Shown here: positions 62,454 to 64,000 of the stretch, piece after piece
How the letters are laid out: each line of letters begins with the position of its first letter
How positions within the stretch are numbered: position 1 is the stretch's first letter
Assembly (NCBI GenBank): GCA_947625705.1
Contig: CANQPG010000001.1
Location: 120,963-184,962, forward strand
Reading direction: 5' to 3'
DNA length: 64,000 nucleotides
Origin: an uncultured Peptococcaceae bacterium
Lineage (GTDB): Bacteria; Bacillota; Dehalobacteriia; UBA4068; UBA4997
Notes under the pieces: generated by a model
The model's database searches: none
The model's input: the letters and a program-made list of their open reading frames with translations, nothing else
What the model was told of the DNA's origin: nothing
Made by a program: the position numbers and the translations under genes

Positions 62454-62469
62454 TGTTTCACGTGAAACA
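62454..62469. promoter_or_regulatory. parS chromosome-partition site
   Basis: TGTTTCACGTGAAACA is a perfect 16-bp palindrome identical to the consensus ParB/Spo0J site of Bacillota. It lies in the mnmG leader, between its promoter and start, 4 kb from dnaA. It should nucleate ParB spreading near the origin. No parAB genes are in the window, but mnmG is often followed by rsmG and parAB. Confidence 0.92.
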
Positions 62470-62490
62470 TCGCGGAAAGGAGGGGCGGCC

Positions 62491-64000
62491 ATGCCCGGTT
62501 TAACCGAGAAAAACGACGCGGATATCTTCCTGGCGGGGGAGTATGACGTGGTGGTGGTGGGCGCGGGGCACGCGGGCTGCGAGGCGGCGCTGGCGGCGGC
62601 GCGGCTGGGCGTCTCCACGCTGTTGGTGACGCTTTCGATGGACAGCGTGGCGATGGCTCCCTGCAACCCCTCCATCGGCGGCCCAGCCAAGGGCGTTATC
62701 GTGCGCGAGGTGGACGCGATGGGCGGCGCGATGGCCAAAATCACCGACCAAACGCAAATACAAATTCGCCTGCTGAACACCAGCAAGGGTGCGGCGGTGC
62801 AGGCTTTGCGCGCACAAATTGACAAAAAGGCCTATCAGCGCGCCATGCTGGCCTATCTGCAAGCCCAGCCGGGGCTGGACATCAAGCAGGGCGAAGTGAC
62901 GGATATTATCACGCGGGACGGCGCGGTAGCAGCGGTGCACCTTAGGACGGGCGCGGTCTATAACTGCCGGCGGCTGGTGCTGACCAGCGGCACTTACCTC
63001 AAAGGCAGCGTCATCATGGGGAGCTGCGCCTATCCCTCGGGCCCGGCGGGCTATCCCCCGGCCTCGTATCTTTCGGCGAGCCTGACGGCGCTGGGTTTAC
63101 GGCTTGGGCGTTTCAAAACCGGCACCCCGGCGCGGGTCGACCGCGATACGCTGGATTTCAGCCGGATGAGCGAGCAAAAGGGCGACGGCGGCGGGCTGCA
63201 TTTCTCGTTTACGCCGCCCAACGTCAAGCGCCCCAACGTCAGCTGCTGGCTCACCTACACCAACGCGGCCACGCACAAGGCGATTTTGGACAATATGCAC
63301 CGCTGCCCGCTCTATTCCGGACTGATCAAGGGCGTGGGGCCGCGTTATTGCCCTTCGATCGAGGACAAGCTGCGGCGCTTCCCCAACAACCCGCACCATC
63401 AGCTGTTTTTGGAACCGGAGGGGTTAGACACCAACGAATATTACGTGCAGGGTATGTCCACCAGCCTCCCGGAAGACGTGCAGTATGCGTTCATGCGCAC
63501 CATACCGGGGCTCGCGAATGTCAAAATTATTCGCCCGGCCTACGCGATCGAGTATGATTTCATTTATCCCACCCAGCTAAAGCGCACGCTGGAGGTGAAA
63601 ACCGTCCCCGGGCTGTACACGGCAGGGCAGATCAACGGCACCTCCGGTTATGAGGAGGCGGCGGGGCAGGGGCTTTATGCCGGGGCAAACGCGGCGTTAT
63701 CACTTTTGGGGCGGCCGCCGCTCCTGCTCTCGCGGGACGAGGCGTATCTGGGCGTGCTGATCGACGATCTGGTGACCAAGGGCGTCACCGAGCCGTACCG
63801 CATGTTCACCTCGCTGGCCGAATACCGCCTGCTGCTGCGCAACGACAACGCCGACCAGCGCTTGCTGGAGAAAGCATACCGCCTGGGGCTGACGGATAGC
63901 GCGGCGCAGGAACGGCTGCAAACGAAAATGGCGCAGGTGGCGCAGGAAAAGGCGTTTTTGCAGGCGGAAACGCTGCACGGCGACGATATCAGGCTGCATG
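62491..64000 (+). CDS. mnmG: tRNA uridine-5-carboxymethylaminomethyl modification enzyme MnmG (3' end beyond window)
   Basis: An open frame of 503 codons runs off the window; the full protein should be about 620-640 residues. The FAD-binding motif GAGHAG is at 24-29 after EYDVVVV, followed by [10 protein letters not shown] near 68. [13 protein letters not shown] near 155, [13 protein letters not shown] near 200, [10 protein letters not shown] near 289 and [13 protein letters not shown] near 384 are all MnmG signatures. AAGGAGGGGCGGCC precedes ATG 62491. It partners with MnmE to make cmnm5U34 in tRNAs. Confidence 0.96.
   Translation, partial: MPGLTEKNDADIFLAGEYDVVVVGAGHAGCEAALAAARLGVSTLLVTLSMDSVAMAPCNPSIGGPAKGVIVREVDAMGGAMAKITDQTQIQIRLLNTSKGAAVQALRAQIDKKAYQRAMLAYLQAQPGLDIKQGEVTDIITRDGAVAAVHLRTGAVYNCRRLVLTSGTYLKGSVIMGSCAYPSGPAGYPPASYLSASLTALGLRLGRFKTGTPARVDRDTLDFSRMSEQKGDGGGLHFSFTPPNVKRPNVSCWLTYTNAATHKAILDNMHRCPLYSGLIKGVGPRYCPSIEDKLRRFPNNPHHQLFLEPEGLDTNEYYVQGMSTSLPEDVQYAFMRTIPGLANVKIIRPAYAIEYDFIYPTQLKRTLEVKTVPGLYTAGQINGTSGYEEAAGQGLYAGANAALSLLGRPPLLLSRDEAYLGVLIDDLVTKGVTEPYRMFTSLAEYRLLLRNDNADQRLLEKAYRLGLTDSAAQERLQTKMAQVAQEKAFLQAETLHGDDIRLH

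Overview
The window is a 64 kb, GC-rich piece of a Bacillota chromosome that includes the replication-origin neighbourhood (recF-dnaN-dnaA facing rpmH-rnpA-yidD-yidC-jag-mnmE-mnmG, with a perfect parS site). A SCIFF ribosomal peptide with its radical SAM maturase, known mainly as a hallmark of class Clostridia, LL-diaminopimelate aminotransferase, the rpmE-yqhQ-prfA-prmC-tsaC-ywlE-rpiB-ywlG block and many stalk-domain (copper amine oxidase N-terminal-like) secreted proteins point to an anaerobic clostridial lineage. Genus and species cannot be fixed from the sequence.

Layout. 1-4 kb: a tiny holin-like toxin gene and three tandem secreted stalk-domain paralogues. 4-15 kb: leftward metabolic genes (fumarase alpha/beta, malic enzyme, NAD synthetase with a degenerate glutaminase domain, a further stalk/propeller protein, PEP carboxykinase, NDK, PurA) and a Lys-Lys-Glu tRNA cluster. 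15-24 kb: a VanW-domain protein, a compact phage-like switch (S24 repressor versus sigma-like protein, with palindromic operators), fructose-bisphosphate aldolase, a glycosyltransferase, DapL, an SDR, Lgt and a LysM/M23 peptidase. 24-30.5 kb: a complete leftward mrp/mnh Na+/H+ antiporter operon ABCDEFG. 30.8-41 kb: rpmE, a truncated second copy of the yqhQ 5' end, the release-factor/translation block, a transporter, AICAR formyltransferase and a cell-wall amidase. 41-52 kb: phosphoketolase, IlvC, an M29 aminopeptidase, a uridine-kinase-like protein, a lipoprotein, IlvBN and the SCIFF maturase/peptide pair. 52.7-54.3 kb: three rightward genes, two of them extremely cysteine-rich, divergent from SCIFF. 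54.3-64 kb: origin region.

How the genes fit together. Malic enzyme, fumarase, PEPCK, aldolase and phosphoketolase describe a fermentative carbon core working around the PEP-pyruvate-malate-fumarate node. The Mrp antiporter handles sodium and pH. DapL, the amidase, the M23 peptidase, VanW and stalk proteins concern the cell envelope. The SCIFF maturase overlaps ilvB, so this RiPP is physically tied to branched-chain amino-acid synthesis.

Features most worth following up: the SCIFF/cysteine-rich gene cluster; the minimal repressor/sigma-like switch with no surrounding prophage; a six-copy family of 51-63 bp palindromic intergenic repeats; the NAD synthetase lacking its glutaminase cysteine; and the yqhQ duplication scar. 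Gene starts were chosen from Shine-Dalgarno spacing; several use GTG or TTG.
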